A program made the position numbers and the translations under genes. Positions 10,586-20,518 of a stretch of DNA of 64,000 bases are shown here, one piece after another; within the stretch, counting starts at the first letter, position 1; each line of letters starts with the position of its first letter. The notes beneath the pieces were generated by a model. The model worked only from the letters and a program-made list of their open reading frames with translations. It was not told where the DNA came from and did no database searches. The DNA lies in assembly GCF_015645465.1 (NCBI RefSeq), contig NZ_JADOEL010000002.1, positions 124,001 to 188,000 of the forward strand, written 5' to 3'. The DNA is from Herminiimonas contaminans. Lineage in GTDB: Bacteria > Pseudomonadota > Gammaproteobacteria > Burkholderiales > Burkholderiaceae_D.

Positions 10586-11732
10586 TTTTATTCTTCTCCA
10601 TCATCGCCACGAAGCGATCAAACAAGGGGGCGATGTCATGCGGGCCAGGCGATGCTTCCGGGTGACCCTGGAAGCAGAACGCTGGCTTGTCGGTACGTTC
10701 AAAACCTTGCAGCGAACCGTCGAACAGCGAGACGTGCGTCACGCGGCAGTTCGCCGGCAAGGTTGCTGCATCTACTGCGAAACCGTGGTTTTGCGATGTG
10801 ATCAGCACTTTTTTGCTGTCCAGATCCTGCACCGGATGGTTGGCGCCGTGATGGCCGAATTTCATCTTGAGTGTTTTAGCACCGGAAGCCAGCGCCATGA
10901 TTTGGTGACCCAAGCAGATACCGAAAGTCGGGATGCCACGATCGATCAATTCTTTGGAAGCCGCAATCGCGTAATCGCATGGCTCCGGATCGCCAGGACC
11001 GTTCGACAGAAAGATGCCGTCCAGATTCAGCGCCAACGCTTCGGCAGCGGATGCCTGGGCAGGCAATACCGTCACTTTGCAACCGCGCTCTGCGAGCATG
11101 CGCAGGATGTTGAATTTGACGCCATAGTCGAAAGCGACGACATGGTACTGGGGAGCGGTCTGCTGACCGTAACCCTTGCCCAGTTTCCATTCAGTTTCAG
11201 TCCATGGGTAGGATTGCTTGGTCGAGACGACTTTCGCCAGATCGAGACCAGCCAGGCCGCCGAAGGACTTGGCCAATTCCAGTGCTTTCTCTGAAGTTGC
11301 ATCCTCACCTGCCAGGATGGCACCGCTTTGCGCACCTTTTTCGCGCAGGATACGCGTCAGCTTGCGGGTATCAATACCGGCAATGCCGACGACGTTTTCC
11401 GACTTGAGGTAGTCGGACAGTGTCTGGGACGAACGGAAATTGGAAGTCAGGATCGGCAAATCCTTGATGATCAGGCCGGCCGCGTGAATTCGGGTCGACT
11501 CCACATCCTCGACATTGACGCCGGTATTACCGATATGAGGATAGGTCAGTGTGACAATTTGATTGCTATAGCTTGGATCGGTGAGGATTTCCTGATAACC
11601 GGTCATCGAGGTGTTGAATACAACTTCACCGATCGTATGACCCGGTGCACCTATCGAAAAACCTTTGAAAATCGACCCGTCCGCTAGCGCTAGGATGGCC
11701 GGAACTGTAGGGCCAGAAAAGAATGGCGGCAA
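10578..11732 (-). CDS. carA: carbamoyl-phosphate synthase small subunit (glutaminase)
   Basis: Class I glutaminase subunit that channels ammonia to CarB. The catalytic Cys lies in [12 protein letters not shown], and the His/Glu pair in [11 protein letters not shown] chose the TTG start at 11732 because an AGGAG site lies 7 nt upstream and it gives 384 aa, close to the 382 aa of E. coli. An open frame upstream adds 32 unlike residues. The first gene of carA-carB, with about 280 bp before the GlcG-like gene to hold its promoter. Confidence 0.95.
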   Translation of the reverse strand: MPPFFSGPTVPAILALADGSIFKGFSIGAPGHTIGEVVFNTSMTGYQEILTDPSYSNQIVTLTYPHIGNTGVNVEDVESTRIHAAGLIIKDLPILTSNFRSSQTLSDYLKSENVVGIAGIDTRKLTRILREKGAQSGAILAGEDATSEKALELAKSFGGLAGLDLAKVVSTKQSYPWTETEWKLGKGYGQQTAPQYHVVAFDYGVKFNILRMLAERGCKVTVLPAQASAAEALALNLDGIFLSNGPGDPEPCDYAIAASKELIDRGIPTFGICLGHQIMALASGAKTLKMKFGHHGANHPVQDLDSKKVLITSQNHGFAVDAATLPANCRVTHVSLFDGSLQGFERTDKPAFCFQGHPEASPGPHDIAPLFDRFVAMMEKNKNA

Positions 11733-12016
11733 GGGGTAACTCCTGATGTGTGTTACCGCCGCTGCGCTGCGCCAGAATGACCGTCGAAACCCGCGCGCAA
11801 CTTTGCGCGCTGCTTGCTGGAGATACACTCGAACAAGGCGTCGTACAGGTCGTATTTAGACGATGGGAAATGGGTATGCGCTACGGCGGAATAAAATTAG
11901 CTAAACCGCCGAATTATAGCGCAAAGCACCCTCGACTGGCAACCGAATCCGGTAGTTTCCGGTGTGCCGAAGGTGTTTTATTTGAATGTCAGAGTGTTAA
12001 ATCCAAACTACCCGGC

Positions 12017-12424
12017 TCAACCGCCGATGGCGATGATGCCAGCCTTGGCGATTTGTACGTCCTCCGTCGATTTCACGCCAGAAACGCCAACCGCGCCCAG
12101 GCACTGACCATTGATGACGATAGGTACGCCGCCTTCCAGCATGCCTTCCAGCGTAGGTGCTGTGATAAACGAGAAACGACCATTGTTGATGATGTCTTCG
12201 TAGACTTTCGATTCACGGCGACCGAGCGCGGCTGTTTTGGCCTTGGCTGGTGCAATGTGCGACGAAATTGGTGCAGCACCGTCCAGACGCTGCAACCACA
12301 GCAAATGACCACCATCATCGACGATAGCGATCGTAACGCACCATTTGTGCAGGTTTGCTTCGGTTTCTGCCGCCGCAGCGATTTTTTTAACGTCTTCCAG
12401 CGTCAGTACTTGTTTGGTTTGCAT
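12017..12424 (-). CDS. GlcG/HbpS-like (DUF336) protein
   Basis: A 135-aa single-domain protein of the GlcG/HbpS family. The pattern IAIVDDGGHLLWLQRLDGA, followed by AKAKTAAL and the C-terminal GAVGVSG, is characteristic. Some relatives bind heme or act beside glycolate oxidase, but the role of this one cannot be told. An AGGAGG ribosome-binding site 5 nt before ATG 12424 fixes the start. Same strand as carA but separated by about 280 bp, so probably its own unit. Confidence 0.85.
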   Translation of the reverse strand: MQTKQVLTLEDVKKIAAAAETEANLHKWCVTIAIVDDGGHLLWLQRLDGAAPISSHIAPAKAKTAALGRRESKVYEDIINNGRFSFITAPTLEGMLEGGVPIVINGQCLGAVGVSGVKSTEDVQIAKAGIIAIGG

Positions 12425-12625
12425 GGTGCCTCCTGTCATAGAAGAATGAATTGTACGACATCACAGTAGTGCTGAACTGCGACAACATTGATTTTGTTTA
12501 CATTGTTTAACTATCATTTTGGCAGATCCGGCGTACTATGATTCAAGACTGAAACATTTACTGTCGGCAAACTAAGTCGTTTGGGCAATGTTAGGTCTGA
12601 GTCCATTTGAGTTTAGGGAGGAGCT

Positions 12626-12976
12626 ATGTTCTTCAATCGTTTTTCAAAAAAAACTGCCACCCCGACTCCCGCTAAAGAAACTTCGAAGAAGAAAGCCAAA
12701 GTTTCAGCAGAAGCCAGCCTCGCCCATTCCACCCTGTATCAGTTCAAGCGCAATGTACTTGAGTTGGTCGCTCGCATGAACCACGGCGTCCATCACGTGG
12801 ATTGCGAAGTCATCAAGCGACAAACCATGTTTGTACAATCGCAGCTACTACACGCCATAGCGAATGACCCGCAATTGCCCGAGCACCTGAAAATCATGCT
12901 GATGCAGTATCACGCAAAAAGCATACGGGCCACGCTGACCGAGCGACGTGGCGAGCATTTACGACGCGTTGCCTGA
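12626..12976 (+). CDS. hypothetical protein (116 aa)
   Basis: ATG at 12626 follows a strong gggaggagct ribosome-binding site. The first ~30 residues are Lys/Thr-rich (probably flexible). The rest looks helical, with HVDCEVIKRQTMFVQSQLL and a basic C-terminal end. No family recognised and no signal peptide. Stands alone on the plus strand, convergent with the response-regulator gene. The strong RBS and amphipathic helices support a real gene. Confidence 0.7.
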   Translation: MFFNRFSKKTATPTPAKETSKKKAKVSAEASLAHSTLYQFKRNVLELVARMNHGVHHVDCEVIKRQTMFVQSQLLHAIANDPQLPEHLKIMLMQYHAKSIRATLTERRGEHLRRVA

Positions 12977-13013
12977 TCTGCACCGATTTTATTTCCTTTC
13001 AGCATCTTGCCCG

Positions 13014-14186
13014 TCAGGGCATGCCAGCCTTTTGTCGCGATAAAAGCAAATTCAGCAAAGGCTGCAGCTCGACGGACAATTTATTGATGTGGAGCAATAC
13101 CTGCTCTTCCTTGCCCTCCTTGATCCAGCGTAGCAAAGTCGCCAGATCGATAGCCAGATCCGCCGCTTTTTCTTGCTGCTCAAGCAGGGATTGCGTCAAT
13201 AAACTCTCGCCTTGTTGCAACAAGCGCTCTTCTTCGTTGCCGATGACACCTGTCACGCCTTTTTGCAAACCCAGCAAAGCACGCTCACCGGCCAATTGAC
13301 GCATGTCATTCAGCATGTCTTCAGCCGCAGCGGAAGCGCACTCGGCTATCGATACCACGCCACAGCTGGCAATCAAATCCATTTGCCCGTCACCGATCAG
13401 GTTGGCATTGGCAATCGCGCGGCAGACACGCTCGGCGAAATTGCGTGCCGAATCAAAATGTATGCTGCCAGTCGCAATTGTGAATTCGTTCTCGCCGGTA
13501 CGCGCCACACAATCGGTCTGCCGCACCGTACGATGCAGAAGCTGACCTATCGCATTAATCACACTGAAGGGTGGCGAAGCTGGATAACCATCCAGCTCAG
13601 GATGCTTCAGCCCTATGCATGCATTCAGGATGACGAAATTCCGGTTCTGGCGCGCCGCGTTGCTGCGCATTTCTTCGGCCCGCTGCGCCCATTCCTGCGG
13701 TGAAGGTAATTCAACATGATCGCCGACATCGCTGCTGTGAACCAGCGCTTCCAGTCCACGTTCGAATTCGTTCTGGGTACTGACCAGTTTGGAGAGGATA
13801 TCCAGGCGCGACAGCAATTGCGCGGTGCCTATGCCCTTGGTAATGAGATCCGTCGCGCCTGCCGCTTTGGCGCGATCACGCTCGGCTTGCTCATCGCTGC
13901 CAGAGACCACCACCACCGGCATATTGCGGATACGGCCGATTTTGGATGCGCGTATGCGTTTGAGCAAACCGTAGCCATCCAGCTTGGGCATGGTCAGATC
14001 AGAGATGACTACCCGGATGCTGGGATCGATCAGCAATGCCTCCCATGCCTGCTCACCATCCAGCGCCTCGCGGAATTCAAACATGCCTTCTATGTGCTTG
14101 ATCAGGGTGGCACGGACTATGCGTGAGTCATCGGCAATCAGAATTCGAGGTTTTAGGGAAAGGGCGGCGGGTGTATCTGTCAGCAT
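13014..14186 (-). CDS. response regulator with a degenerate GGDEF-like output domain
   Basis: The N-terminal receiver domain (about residues 12-130) has the acidic pair D19/D20, phosphoacceptor D63 in ISDLTMPKLDG, S95 and K117. After a linker, residues about 180-330 resemble a diguanylate cyclase fold, but the signature reads GENEF (231-235) in place of GGDEF and other active-site residues are not recognisable. It is therefore probably not a cyclase and may bind a ligand or partner. The C-terminal ~60 residues are helical. No partner kinase adjacent. 390 aa. Confidence 0.8.
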   Translation of the reverse strand: MLTDTPAALSLKPRILIADDSRIVRATLIKHIEGMFEFREALDGEQAWEALLIDPSIRVVISDLTMPKLDGYGLLKRIRASKIGRIRNMPVVVVSGSDEQAERDRAKAAGATDLITKGIGTAQLLSRLDILSKLVSTQNEFERGLEALVHSSDVGDHVELPSPQEWAQRAEEMRSNAARQNRNFVILNACIGLKHPELDGYPASPPFSVINAIGQLLHRTVRQTDCVARTGENEFTIATGSIHFDSARNFAERVCRAIANANLIGDGQMDLIASCGVVSIAECASAAAEDMLNDMRQLAGERALLGLQKGVTGVIGNEEERLLQQGESLLTQSLLEQQEKAADLAIDLATLLRWIKEGKEEQVLLHINKLSVELQPLLNLLLSRQKAGMP

Positions 14187-14298
14187 GTAAATCTAACCTT
14201 TTTGATGTTAGTAACAGCATAACGCCAGCGAATAAATTTTGACAGCACTTCCAGATTGACATACATTTCGTCAGTTCCATTGAAGGAAATCGCATCCG

Positions 14299-14850
14299 AT
14301 GACATTTTTGCAACCCACCTTACGCACAGCTCAACTGGCACGCTCAGCCGTATTAGCGTTCAGCCTGTTGGCGGGTTCTGCGTGGAGCGCCGAAGCGCCG
14401 CCACCAGAGCAAAATGCGCAAGTCAGCAAGTTGCAAAGCATCTCCAACCACGCATCAGAACTGGCCATGCAGGCCATGGGCATGCTGGGCATCCATTACA
14501 AATACGGCGGTAATACCCCAGAAAGCGGTCTCGACTGCAGCGGTCTGGTACGTCATATTTTCAAGGAAACCTGGGGCATGATCCTGCCCCGCACCTCAGT
14601 GGAAATCAGCCATGTCGGCAAACATGTCGACAAAGACGATTTACAGCCGGGTGACCTGGTTTTTTACAATACGCTGCGCAAGGGTTTTTCCCACGTCGGC
14701 ATTTACCTGGGTGACCGCAAATTCATCCACTCCCCATCTGCCGGTGGCCAGGTCCGTATAGAAAGCATGGACATCGCGTACTGGAAGAAACGCTTTAATG
14801 GCGGCAGACGCATCAGTGAACCGGAACAGGACTTCCCACCGATCAAATAA
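14299..14850 (+). CDS. NlpC/P60 family cell-wall hydrolase (C40 peptidase), secreted
   Basis: Sec signal peptide (about 1-30, ending AWS/AE). The NlpC/P60 domain has the catalytic triad Cys80 (LDCSGLV), His132 (FSHVGIY) and a polar His144 (FIHSP). Such enzymes cut peptidoglycan stem peptides (gamma-D-Glu-diaminopimelate). 183 aa, a minimal Spr/NlpC-like form. The gaaggaa ribosome-binding site supports ATG 14299. Followed at once by a strong bidirectional terminator shared with the convergent patatin gene. Confidence 0.9.
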   Translation: MTFLQPTLRTAQLARSAVLAFSLLAGSAWSAEAPPPEQNAQVSKLQSISNHASELAMQAMGMLGIHYKYGGNTPESGLDCSGLVRHIFKETWGMILPRTSVEISHVGKHVDKDDLQPGDLVFYNTLRKGFSHVGIYLGDRKFIHSPSAGGQVRIESMDIAYWKKRFNGGRRISEPEQDFPPIK

Positions 14851-14879
14851 AAAAAACGCACCCTCAGGTGCGTTTTTTT
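14851..14879. terminator. bidirectional intrinsic terminator
   Basis: A/T runs flank the GC-rich stem cgcacc (14857-14862) / ggtgcg (14867-14872) with a ctca loop. It has T7 on the plus side and the matching A-run for the minus side. It lies between the convergent NlpC/P60 and patatin-like genes and can serve both. Confidence 0.92.
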
Positions 14880-14889
14880 ATGGACTGGA

Positions 14890-15804
14890 TTATTGCTCGC
14901 GTCTGCTGGCAAGCTTTTTCTTCAGTTCCGGCATCAGCGCCATTGCTGCCTGCTCACCCGCCAGTACCGCGCGGTTACGGCCATTGAAGTCATTCCCCTT
15001 CATATCGCCCAGGTTGGGACGGACCACGATGTCGGCATCTTTCAGCTCAAAGCGATTCAGGCTTTGCCCCATGATGGCGAAGGTCTGCAGCAAGACATCC
15101 AGCGAACTCGACGCCAGTTGTACTTCCGGTTGCACCGAGATATTCACCGCGATAATGAAGTCAGCGCCCATTTCCTTCGCAAAATGTACCGGTACTGGTG
15201 CAACCAGGCCGCCATCCACATACATGCGCTCACCTATCTTCACAGGCTGGAACAAGCCCGGCACCGCTGAAGAGGCGCGTACCGCCAGCCCCGTATTACC
15301 TCGCTGAAATAAAACGGGCTGACCGCTATTCAAATCCGTCGCCACTGCAGCAAACGGGATTTTCATCTTCTCTATCGGTACATTCTTGACTGCCTTGTTC
15401 ACATAGTTTTGCAGCGCATCGCCTTTCAAGACACCGCTGGATTTGGCAAAGAACGGGACTGACCAGTCAGAAATCGCTGCTTCATCCATCGCCAGCGCCA
15501 TCTGCTGCAAAGCGAAACCATTGTTACCGGCGGCATAGAGCGCGCCGACTACACTGCCCGCGCTGGTGCCAACCACCATGTCCGGCACGATGCCTTGCGA
15601 CTCCAGCGCTTTGATAACGCCGATATGGGCAAACCCGCGCGCTGCGCCGCCGCCAAGTACCAGTGCAATCTTGACTGGTGCAGCGGATTTAGGCGTGACC
15701 ACTACCGGTGTCACTGGTTCGGATTTGCCAGGAAGGAAGCTACATGCTGCCTGCAGTACCAGCAGGCCAGCCAGGAGGATTTTGCTGGAATAACTTTTCA
15801 ACAT
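14890..15804 (-). CDS. patatin-like phospholipase, lipoprotein
   Basis: Lipoprotein signal with lipobox LQAAC (lipid-modified Cys21). Patatin fold: oxyanion-hole GGGAARG (51-57), nucleophile elbow GTSAG (Ser81), and catalytic Asp197 in DGG, forming the Ser-Asp dyad. RssA/YchK-like, 304 aa. Probably anchored to a membrane on the periplasmic side and acting on phospholipid or acyl esters; substrate unknown. Divergent from the iron-binding protein gene. Confidence 0.88.
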   Translation of the reverse strand: MLKSYSSKILLAGLLVLQAACSFLPGKSEPVTPVVVTPKSAAPVKIALVLGGGAARGFAHIGVIKALESQGIVPDMVVGTSAGSVVGALYAAGNNGFALQQMALAMDEAAISDWSVPFFAKSSGVLKGDALQNYVNKAVKNVPIEKMKIPFAAVATDLNSGQPVLFQRGNTGLAVRASSAVPGLFQPVKIGERMYVDGGLVAPVPVHFAKEMGADFIIAVNISVQPEVQLASSSLDVLLQTFAIMGQSLNRFELKDADIVVRPNLGDMKGNDFNGRNRAVLAGEQAAMALMPELKKKLASRREQ

Positions 15805-15896
15805 TGCGGACCAATTTTTTTCAAAGAACGAAGATTACCCTTTTTCCGTCGGCATGGTTGTTACGTAACGTAAGCAAGGAAAAAGCTCACTACAAT

Positions 15897-15911
15897 TGAG
15901 AATCGTTTTCA
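15897..15911 (+). promoter_or_regulatory. putative Fur box
   Basis: tgagaatcgttttca fits the 7-1-7 Fur consensus (TGATAAT-N-ATTATCA) with few mismatches and near-dyad symmetry. It lies about 65 bp before the start of the iron-binding protein gene and also within the divergent region for the patatin-like gene. Predicts iron repression of the transporter protein. Confidence 0.75.
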
Positions 15912-15977
15912 TTCTTAACGAAATCCTACTATACTTCCTGCAGCGAAAATCCCAACTACCGACAAACAAGGATGCAT

Positions 15978-17015
15978 ATGAGACTAGCAAGTACCCTACT
16001 CGCCGCAATTTCCCTGATGGGCACTGTTTCGATCGCGCAAGCGCAGGAAAAAGTATTGAACCTGTACTCGGCACGCCATTATCAGACGGATGAATTGCTG
16101 TACTCCAATTTCACCAAACAGACCGGCATCAAAATCAATCGTATCGAAGCTGATGACAATGCGCTGTTTGAGCGCCTGAAAAACGAAGGCAAGAACAGCC
16201 AGGCTGACGTCATCGTCATGGTTGATGCAGCACGTATCTGGCGCGCAGAGATAGAAGGATTCTTCCAACCGGTCAAATCGGCGGTCCTGAGCAAACGCAT
16301 CCCGGCCAATTTGCACGGCAAGGATGATGGCCAGGGTCCTGAGTGGTTTGGTTTCTCGACCCGTGCTCGCGTAATCGTCTACAACAAAGCTGCTGTCAAT
16401 CCGGCCGACGTCGCGACCTATGAATCACTGGCTGATCCGAAAAACAAAGGCAAGGTCTGCACCCGCTCTGGCTCCCATCCATACAACTTGTCGCTGATCG
16501 GCTCGATGATAGAACGCAATGGTGAAAAAGCGACCGAGCAATGGGCCAAAGGCATGGTTGCGAACTTTGCCCGCCCACCACGCGGCGGCGACACCGATCA
16601 GATCAAAGGCGTCGCTTCGGGTGAGTGTGGCGTCGCAATTGCCAATTCCTACTACTACGCACGCATGCTGCGCTCGACCAAACCGGAAGACGTCGCCGCC
16701 ATGAAAAACGTCGGCTTCATCTGGCCTAACGCTAAAACCAGCGGCACCCACTTCAACATTGCAGGCGGTGGCGTAGCGAAGAATGCGCCGCACCGCGAAG
16801 CAGCGGTTAAATTCCTCGAGTACCTGGCCAGCGACGAAGCACAAACCTACTTCGCGGATGGCAATAACGAATGGCCAGCGGTTAAAAGTGTCCGTGTGAA
16901 GAACGAAGCACTGGAGTCACTGGGCGCTTACAAGATGGAAAACATCTCCATCGCCGCGATCGGTAAAAACCAAATCGCAGCCCAAAAGATACTTGATCGC
17001 GTAGGCTACAAATAA
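15978..17015 (+). CDS. periplasmic Fe(III)-binding protein (FbpA/FutA-type ABC substrate-binding protein)
   Basis: Signal peptide ending AQA/QEK, then a type II periplasmic binding fold beginning LNLYSARHYQTDELLYSNF, characteristic of FutA/IdiA/FbpA. The C-lobe NSYYYARML carries the tyrosines that usually bind ferric iron. I chose the second ATG (15978, 345 aa) because the aagg site is properly spaced from it but abuts the first. A Fur box lies upstream. No permease or ATPase gene is adjacent, so the rest of the transporter must lie elsewhere. A strong terminator follows. Confidence 0.9.
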   Translation: MRLASTLLAAISLMGTVSIAQAQEKVLNLYSARHYQTDELLYSNFTKQTGIKINRIEADDNALFERLKNEGKNSQADVIVMVDAARIWRAEIEGFFQPVKSAVLSKRIPANLHGKDDGQGPEWFGFSTRARVIVYNKAAVNPADVATYESLADPKNKGKVCTRSGSHPYNLSLIGSMIERNGEKATEQWAKGMVANFARPPRGGDTDQIKGVASGECGVAIANSYYYARMLRSTKPEDVAAMKNVGFIWPNAKTSGTHFNIAGGGVAKNAPHREAAVKFLEYLASDEAQTYFADGNNEWPAVKSVRVKNEALESLGAYKMENISIAAIGKNQIAAQKILDRVGYK

Positions 17016-17028
17016 ACTGAAGGTCATA

Positions 17029-17078
17029 AAAAAACTGCCGGAACATCGCAAATGTACGCGATCTTCCGGCAGTTTTTT
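17029..17078 (+). terminator. strong intrinsic terminator after the iron-binding protein gene
   Basis: A long hairpin pairs the stretch ctgccggaacatcgc with gcgatcttccggcag (one mismatch) around a short loop, followed by TTTTTT. An A-run before the stem may let it act for the convergent rfbD as well. Confidence 0.9.
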
Positions 17079-17097
17079 ATTGTCCCAGATGGTTGTT

Positions 17098-17994
17098 TTA
17101 CATCCCGTCCTGACAAAGCTTCAAAGCTTCATCCCAGCCAGGCAAGCCGCAGAATGTCTGCATAAAGTGTTCACACGATAAGGATGAATTAGCCGGACGT
17201 TTGGCTGGCAACGGATAATCCTGCGTACCTATCGCTGTCAGCCGCGGCTTCTTCGTAACCGATGGATGTTCCAGAATAGCTTGCGTCAAACCATGCCAAC
17301 TAGTCCGCCCTTGCGCGGTCAAGTGGTACAAACCGCCACGACTTTGCCAGACTTCATGGTCCAGTTCGGCATCTGGCTGCGTACCTGAATACCTCTGCAT
17401 CTGTATCAATGCATGCGCTGTCGCCTCAGCTATCGTCCGGCACCAGGTCGGCGCGCCAAACTGATCAGCGACTATGCGCAACTCATCCCGCTCCTGCGCC
17501 AGTCGACGCACGGTCAGCAAGAAATTCTTTCCTCTTGCACCATATACCCAGCTCGTACGCAAAATCAGATGTGGAATCCCTGCAGCCTGTATCGCCTGCT
17601 CACCTGCCAGCTTGCTACGGCCGTAAACACTTTGCGGATTCGGCAAATCGTCTTCGGTATAGCTGTCGGCTTGCGAGCCATCGAACACGTAATCTGTCGA
17701 ATAGTGAATCATCGCAGCGCCCAGCTTACGTGCTTCCTGTGTCATCACTTCGGGCGCTTGCGCATTGATACGCATCGCCAGTTCAGATTCGCTCTCTGCC
17801 AGATCGACCGCGGTATAGGCCGCCGGATTCACAATCAACTGCGGCTTTACTTCACGGATGACAGTACGTACCTGATTCAGGTCGGACAAATCCATATGCG
17901 AACGATCAAGCGCTATCACCTGCCCCAAGCCCTGCAAGGTACGCTGCAGCTCGTAACCGACCTGCCCGCTGCGCCCTGTCAGCAGGATCTTCAA
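17098..17994 (-). CDS. rfbD: dTDP-4-dehydrorhamnose reductase
   Basis: Last step to dTDP-L-rhamnose. SDR fold with N-terminal LLTGRSGQVGYEL and an STDYVFDG segment with the catalytic YGRSK. 298 aa. The start is TTG at 17994, embedded in TTGA with the rfbC stop, so translation is coupled. Last gene of rfbBACD and convergent with the iron-binding protein gene across a terminator. Confidence 0.95.
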   Translation of the reverse strand: MKILLTGRSGQVGYELQRTLQGLGQVIALDRSHMDLSDLNQVRTVIREVKPQLIVNPAAYTAVDLAESESELAMRINAQAPEVMTQEARKLGAAMIHYSTDYVFDGSQADSYTEDDLPNPQSVYGRSKLAGEQAIQAAGIPHLILRTSWVYGARGKNFLLTVRRLAQERDELRIVADQFGAPTWCRTIAEATAHALIQMQRYSGTQPDAELDHEVWQSRGGLYHLTAQGRTSWHGLTQAILEHPSVTKKPRLTAIGTQDYPLPAKRPANSSLSCEHFMQTFCGLPGWDEALKLCQDGM

Positions 17995-18536
17995 GCAAAC
18001 ACCTCGGCCTCTGCCAGGGAAACGCCTTTTTGGTCTTTGACTGACAGCGTGGGCATGCCGTTGATAGGCCAGTCGATGGCAATGGCAGGATCATTCCAGG
18101 CGATGCAGCGCTCGTGTTCAGGCGCCCAATAGTCAGTTGTCTTGTAAAGGAATTCTGCAGTATCGCTGGTGACGACGAAGCCGTGCGCGAATCCTTCGGG
18201 GATCCACATTTGGCGTTTGTTTTCTGCGGATAGGACTGCGCCTACCCATTGGCCGAATGTGGGAGAGCTTTTGCGGATGTCTACGGCTACGTCGAAGACT
18301 GTTCCTGATACTACGCGCACCAGTTTGCCTTGCGATTGCTGTATCTGGTAATGCAAACCGCGCAGTACACCGTGCGCCGATTTGGAGTGATTGTCTTGTA
18401 CAAACCTGACTGTTTTACCTGTGACCTCAGCAAATTTTTTTTCGTTGAAACTCTCAAAGAAAAAACCTCTTTCGTCACCGAAAACTGTCGGCTCTATCAA
18501 TAAAACATCTGGGATTGATGTGGCGATAGCTTTCAT
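17991..18536 (-). CDS. rfbC: dTDP-4-dehydrorhamnose 3,5-epimerase
   Basis: Cupin-fold epimerase acting on dTDP-4-keto-6-deoxyglucose. Conserved RGLHYQ (catalytic His) and IPEGFAHGF segments are present. 181 aa, normal length. It lies 2 nt after rfbA and overlaps rfbD by 4 nt. A more divergent paralog sits in the CDP-sugar cassette at 35199. Confidence 0.96.
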   Translation of the reverse strand: MKAIATSIPDVLLIEPTVFGDERGFFFESFNEKKFAEVTGKTVRFVQDNHSKSAHGVLRGLHYQIQQSQGKLVRVVSGTVFDVAVDIRKSSPTFGQWVGAVLSAENKRQMWIPEGFAHGFVVTSDTAEFLYKTTDYWAPEHERCIAWNDPAIAIDWPINGMPTLSVKDQKGVSLAEAEVFA

Positions 18537-18538
18537 AC

Positions 18539-19429
18539 TTACAGCACTTTATCGTCGAGAATACGCAGCAAGTACTTGCCATAAGCTGTATTTTTCAGCG
18601 GCTCAGCCAATCGCTCCATTTGGCTCGCATTTATGTACCCCTTGCGGAAAGCCGTTTCTTCCGGACAGGCGATTTTCAATCCCTGACGATGTTCGATGGT
18701 AGCAATAAATTGCCCGGCTTCCAGCAAAGACTCGTGCGTGCCGGTATCCAGCCAGGCCATACCGCGCCCCATTAATTCAACATTCAGTTCACCCCGCGCC
18801 AGATAAGCGCGATTTACGTCTGTAATTTCCAGCTCTCCACGTCCGGACGGCAGAATCGATGCAGCGATATCACACACTTGATTGTCGTAGAAATACAGGC
18901 CCGTAACTGCATAATTTGATTTGGGTACTAATGGCTTCTCTTCTATGCTGACAGCTTGATGTTGCGCATCAAACTCAACCACGCCATAACGCTCCGGATC
19001 CTGCACATGATAAGCAAATACGGTTGAGCCCTGGAGACGTTCTGATGCCTGCATCAATTGCCGGTCAAAAGCATGACCGTAGTAGATGTTGTCTCCCAAT
19101 ATCAAGGCCGAAGGATCGTTCCCGATAAAATCACGACCAATGATGAAAGCCTGCGCCAGACCGTCAGGCGAAGGCTGCACTGCATACGACAAGTTAACAC
19201 CCCATTGGCTGCCATCGTTGAGCAACTGTTGAAAACGTGGAATATCTTGCGGGGTAGAAATCAGCAGAATGTCACGTATGCCAGCCAACATCAGGGTCGT
19301 CAGCGGATAGTAAATCATCGGCTTATCGTAGACCGGCAACAACTGTTTGGATATAGCCACGGTCGCCGGATACAAGCGCGCACCAGAACCTCCTGCGAGG
19401 ATAATCCCTTTGCGGTTGCCCGGATTCAT
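18539..19429 (-). CDS. rfbA: glucose-1-phosphate thymidylyltransferase
   Basis: Makes dTDP-glucose from dTTP and glucose-1-phosphate. The nucleotide-binding [16 protein letters not shown] motif is at the N-terminus, with [12 protein letters not shown] further on. The start ATG 19429 overlaps the rfbB stop (ATGA), giving 296 aa, the family length; an in-frame extension upstream would add seven unlike residues. Confidence 0.96.
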   Translation of the reverse strand: MNPGNRKGIILAGGSGARLYPATVAISKQLLPVYDKPMIYYPLTTLMLAGIRDILLISTPQDIPRFQQLLNDGSQWGVNLSYAVQPSPDGLAQAFIIGRDFIGNDPSALILGDNIYYGHAFDRQLMQASERLQGSTVFAYHVQDPERYGVVEFDAQHQAVSIEEKPLVPKSNYAVTGLYFYDNQVCDIAASILPSGRGELEITDVNRAYLARGELNVELMGRGMAWLDTGTHESLLEAGQFIATIEHRQGLKIACPEETAFRKGYINASQMERLAEPLKNTAYGKYLLRILDDKVL

Positions 19430-20424
19430 GGGTGAGTATCCAGATACCACTGCACCGTTTTACGAATTCCGGTATCAAACGCCTCAAGCGGTCTCCAGCC
19501 AAGCTCACGTTCGATTTTGCTTGCGTCTATTGCATAACGGCGATCATGACCAGGACGGTCTGCTACGTACACAATCTGTTGCCTATAGCTTTTGCCAAAA
19601 GCTAATGGCTTCAATTCATCCAATATATCGCATAAGGTAAATACCACATCGAGATTGGTTTTTTGATTTTGCGCACCGATGTTATATGTTTCACCAGGCA
19701 CGCCATCTGCAAGAACCAGACGCAGTGCAGCACAATGATCGCCAACATAAAGCCAATCACGTATCTGCTGCCCGTCACCGTAAATCGGCAAATCCTTTCC
19801 TGCCAGGGCATTCGCTATCATCAACGGAATCAACTTTTCCGGAAAATGATTAGGACCGTAATTGTTGGAACAATTCGTTGTCAGTGTCGGCAGGCCGTAG
19901 GTATGGAAATAAGCACGTACCAAATGATCCGATGCCGCTTTGGAGGCTGAGTATGGACTGTTGGGCGCGTAGGCGGTTGCTTCAGAAAATGGGGCATCGC
20001 CCGCCTCGAGCGAACCATAGGCCTCATCAGTCGAAACGTGCAGGAAACGGAACTGTTCCTTCTCCTGATTTTCCAAGCCAGACCAATAGGCGCGCGCGGC
20101 CTCCAACAGCTTGAATGTTCCGTTGATATTCGTACGGATGAATTCCGCTGGCCCCTGGATAGAGCGGTCCACATGGCTTTCGGCGGCGAAATGCGCAATG
20201 GCTGTCGGCTTGTATGCATTCAGCAAAGCACTCATTTTTTCACCGTCACAGATATCGGCGAGTACAAATGTATGGCGGATATCACCTTTGAGTGACACCA
20301 AATTGTGCAGATTGCCAGCATAAGTCAGCTTGTCAACATTCAATACTGCAGCATTGCCGCGTGCCAGCCAGTCCAACACGAAATTAGAGCCTATAAAGCC
20401 AGCCCCACCAGTGACGAGGATCAT
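19426..20424 (-). CDS. rfbB: dTDP-glucose 4,6-dehydratase
   Basis: First committed step after dTDP-glucose, giving dTDP-4-keto-6-deoxyglucose. Extended SDR with [12 protein letters not shown] at the N-terminus, STDEAYGS, and the catalytic YSASK in [13 protein letters not shown]. 332 aa. First gene of the rfbBACD operon, divergent from the RfaH-like gene across 415 bp. Confidence 0.96.
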   Translation of the reverse strand: MILVTGGAGFIGSNFVLDWLARGNAAVLNVDKLTYAGNLHNLVSLKGDIRHTFVLADICDGEKMSALLNAYKPTAIAHFAAESHVDRSIQGPAEFIRTNINGTFKLLEAARAYWSGLENQEKEQFRFLHVSTDEAYGSLEAGDAPFSEATAYAPNSPYSASKAASDHLVRAYFHTYGLPTLTTNCSNNYGPNHFPEKLIPLMIANALAGKDLPIYGDGQQIRDWLYVGDHCAALRLVLADGVPGETYNIGAQNQKTNLDVVFTLCDILDELKPLAFGKSYRQQIVYVADRPGHDRRYAIDASKIERELGWRPLEAFDTGIRKTVQWYLDTHP

Positions 20425-20518
20425 GATCGCCGCTCACTAGATAAATGATGAGCGACTATTTGAGTGTGTACTTGTGTATGCAAATACATCGTTGTCGTAC
20501 AGAGAAACAAGAATGTTG

